NCBI RefSeq assembly: GCF_036697405.1
Contig: NZ_JBAHWA010000019.1
Location: forward strand, 5,423 to 69,422
DNA: 64,000 nt
Origin: Lysobacter sp036697405
GTDB taxonomy: Bacteria > Pseudomonadota > Gammaproteobacteria > Xanthomonadales > Xanthomonadaceae
Reading direction: 5' to 3'
Part shown: piece by piece, positions 62,692 through 64,000 of the stretch
Numbering within the stretch: position 1 is the first letter of the stretch
Layout: each line of letters begins with the position of its first letter
Translations under genes and position numbers: made by a program
The notes under the pieces: model-generated
The model's database searches: none
What the model saw: the letters and a program-made list of their open reading frames with translations, nothing else
What the model was told of the DNA's origin: nothing

Positions 62692-62783
62692 CGGGAATCG
62701 GGAATAGGGAATAGGAGAAGCTGTCCCATCGCCCTTGCCGCCGCCTTTTTTAACGATTCCCGATTACCCATTCCCGATTCCCG
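62692..62783. repeat. Inverted repeat of GGGAATCGGGAAT type
   Basis: CGGGAATCGGGAAT (62692-62705) and ATTCCCGATTCCCG (62770-62783) are exact reverse complements, separated by 64 bases that contain further partial copies (AGGGAATAGG, ACGATTCCCGATTACCC) and a run of six T. It fills the gap between yhbY and the next gene and ends 3 bases before its ATG, so the ribosome site would lie inside the stem. Confidence 0.85.
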
Positions 62784-62786
62784 CCC

Positions 62787-63161
62787 ATGCAACTGACGCT
62801 GGAAAACCCGGATCACGCCTACTTCCTGCGCGGCGCCGACGGCCAGGTCGCCCTGGTCAACGAGCGCCGGCTCGAAACCAGCTTCGTGCTCTCCCCCGAC
62901 ACCCTGATCGAGGGCTGGGCGGTCAAGGACGTGCGCAGCCTCAGCCTGGACGACCTCGCGCCGCTGCTGGCGCTGGCTCCCGAACTGATCGTGCTGGGCG
63001 CTGGCGCCACCCAGGCCTTTCCGCCGCCGGCCACCCTGGCCGCCTGCCTGGGCCGCGGCGTCGGCCTGGAAACCATGACCAACGCCGCCGCCGCGCGCAC
63101 CTTCAACGTGCTCGCCGGCGAAGGCCGGCGCGTGGTCGCGGGGTTCGTGCTGGGCGCATGA
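62787..63161 (+). CDS. Mth938-domain (DUF498) protein
   Basis: A 124-residue protein of the Mth938/NDUFAF3 superfamily: YFLRGADGQVALVNERRLETSFVLSP, then VLGAGATQAFPPPATLAAC (the conserved G.G...P segment) and MTNAAAARTFNVLAGEGRRV. The mitochondrial homologue helps assemble respiratory complex I; the bacterial role is not settled. Its stop overlaps the ATG of the next gene (ATGA). The start lies just behind the inverted repeat, without a clear Shine-Dalgarno. Confidence 0.88.
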   Translation: MQLTLENPDHAYFLRGADGQVALVNERRLETSFVLSPDTLIEGWAVKDVRSLSLDDLAPLLALAPELIVLGAGATQAFPPPATLAACLGRGVGLETMTNAAAARTFNVLAGEGRRVVAGFVLGA

Positions 63162-63787
63162 GGCCCCGGGCCGGCGTACTCGCGGTCCTGCTCACGACGG
63201 CCGCCCTCGGCGCCTGCACGCCCCGTCCCGACGCGGCCGAACGTTACGCGCACTGGCATCGCGACCACGCCGCCGACGCGGACGCCTATCTGGCCTACCT
63301 GCGCCAGCGCGGCGTCGACCGGGTGCTACCCACGCAAGAGCTGCTGCGCAGCGGGCGACGCTGGCGCCTTTGCGGCGCCGACGAGTTCGCGGTGCCGCCG
63401 CGACAACACTGGCCGGCCATGGTTCCGACGCTGCGCTTGCTGCGCGACCTGCGCGCCGACGGCTTGTTGGGGCCGGCCCGGGTCGGTTCGGTCTATCGCG
63501 AGCCGGCCCTGAACCGTTGCGAAGGCGGCGCCGAGCGCAGCAAGCACACCCTCAACGCCGCACTGGATTTCGACCTGGTCCAGCCCGACTCTGCCCTGCG
63601 CCGACGCCTGTGCGACTACTGGCGCAAGCAGGGCGGCGCGCACCGCTTCGGCCTGGGCTTCTATGCCGACGATGCCATCCACATCGACACCGCTGGCCAC
63701 CGCACCTGGGGCCGCGACCACACGCGCCGCAGCTCCCTGTGCACGCAGCCCGAGCCGGCGACACCAAACAGCTCCGCTGCGATATAG
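63158..63787 (+). CDS. M15-type peptidase-like lipoprotein
   Basis: A 209-residue exported protein with lipoprotein signal VLLTTAALGAC (lipobox LGAC, Cys near 19). The C-terminal half has M15-like zinc motifs: SVYREPALNRCEGGAERSKH, NAALDFDL (His and Asp ligands) and, about 50 residues later, AIHIDTAGHRTWG (third His). This fits the peptidase M15_3/YcbK-like branch, which acts on peptidoglycan. It is co-translated with the Mth938-domain gene, an odd pairing. A second M15-type enzyme (VanY type) is at 220-1020. Confidence 0.82.
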   Translation: MRPRAGVLAVLLTTAALGACTPRPDAAERYAHWHRDHAADADAYLAYLRQRGVDRVLPTQELLRSGRRWRLCGADEFAVPPRQHWPAMVPTLRLLRDLRADGLLGPARVGSVYREPALNRCEGGAERSKHTLNAALDFDLVQPDSALRRRLCDYWRKQGGAHRFGLGFYADDAIHIDTAGHRTWGRDHTRRSSLCTQPEPATPNSSAAI

Positions 63788-63904
63788 GAGTGGCGCAAGC
63801 CGCGACCGCGACCTCCGACCACGACGCGGGTCGCCGTCCTCCGCGCAGACACGCCTCACGACTCGCAGCGTTTCCGCGCCGCCCCCTGCAACTCGCGACA
63901 TTCC

Positions 63905-63953
63905 GCTGCGTTTGCCGTTGCGTTTGCCGTTGCCGTTGCCGTTGCCGTTGCCC
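63905..63953. repeat. Hexanucleotide microsatellite (GCCGTT/GCGTTT type)
   Basis: About eight consecutive hexamers of the type TGCCGT or TGCGTT run from about 63905 to 63953; the last four are perfect GCCGTT copies. It lies in the 213-base stretch after the M15-type gene, where I see no other feature. Confidence 0.85.
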
Positions 63954-64000
63954 CGGCATTGAAATCCATAGCGCCGCACTCGCCTATCAACCGTAGACCC

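Noticed and set aside
63326..63979. Minus-strand frame at the right edge
   Set aside because: Its N-terminus is translated microsatellite (Gly-Asn-Gly-Lys repeats) and the rest is antisense to the M15-type gene.

Overview
The window is very GC-rich, densely packed chromosomal DNA. It most resembles a Lysobacter-like member of the Xanthomonadaceae (Gammaproteobacteria). The main reasons are the miaA-hfq-hflX-hflK-hflC-DUF2065-purA order, a secreted protein ending in an XVIPCD domain (the recruitment signal of Xanthomonadales type IV effectors), a bacterial ACE-like M2 peptidase lipoprotein, and REP-like palindromes of a type common in this family. The assignment is by eye, not by database search. 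I found no rRNA, tRNA, CRISPR array, integrase or transposase.

Layout. 0-4.2 kb: a short plus-strand run of mixed enzymes (PH-domain C-terminus, D,D-carboxypeptidase, NIPSNAP, GNAT, membrane hydrolase-like protein, acyltransferase-3, methyltransferase). 4.3-9.1 kb: minus-strand genes for base-excision repair, DUF423, an SRPBCC/GyrI-like protein and a DesK/NarL-type two-component pair with a decayed 3' duplicate behind it. 9.3-13.0 kb: GNAT-minC-minD-minE-lipoprotein-HExxH protein, tightly coupled. 13.0-14.2 kb: a long gap with an AT-richer island. 14.2-20.0 kb: ACE-like peptidase, a tandem 147-bp intergenic repeat, a thioredoxin-like protein with a secreted six-cysteine peptide, a Rieske oxygenase and an APC transporter. 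20.0-25.4 kb (minus): M1 peptidase, DegT-type aminotransferase, Bcr/CflA efflux pump, VOC protein, membrane protein. 25.5-28.9 kb: tandem glycine riboswitch and gcvP. 29.0-31.4 kb: putative type IV secretion effector with a candidate immunity protein. 31.6-33.6 kb: LytS/LytTR-type pair. 34.1-36.8 kb: ArsR-controlled SRPBCC/VOC operon. 36.8-41.4 kb (minus): serine hydrolase, LytTR regulator and two paralogous sensor kinases. 41.5-43.4 kb: XRE regulator divergent from a Tat-exported hydrolase. 43.5-50.3 kb: HAD phosphatase, a YciI/ECF42-type sigma pair, a GIY-YIG protein divergent from a monooxygenase behind a SoxR-box-like palindrome, SLC13 permease, two small exported or membrane proteins. 50.5-61.6 kb (minus): core housekeeping block purA, DUF2065, hflC, hflK, hflX, hfq, miaA, then an unusual about 1-kb repeat region, then folP and ftsH. 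61.7-63.8 kb: rlmE divergent from yhbY, Mth938-domain protein, M15-type lipoprotein.

How it fits together. The housekeeping genes cover division-site placement (MinCDE), membrane proteolysis and its control (FtsH with HflK/HflC), ribosome and tRNA/rRNA maintenance (HflX, MiaA, RlmE, YhbY), RNA chaperoning (Hfq), folate and adenylate synthesis (FolP, PurA) and glycine cleavage (GcvP). Between them lie signalling modules and accessory genes. The strongest novelty candidates are the XVIPCD effector/immunity pair, the four-unit DnaA-box-like array between miaA and folP, the thioredoxin/cysteine-rich peptide pair, and the SoxR-type promoter.
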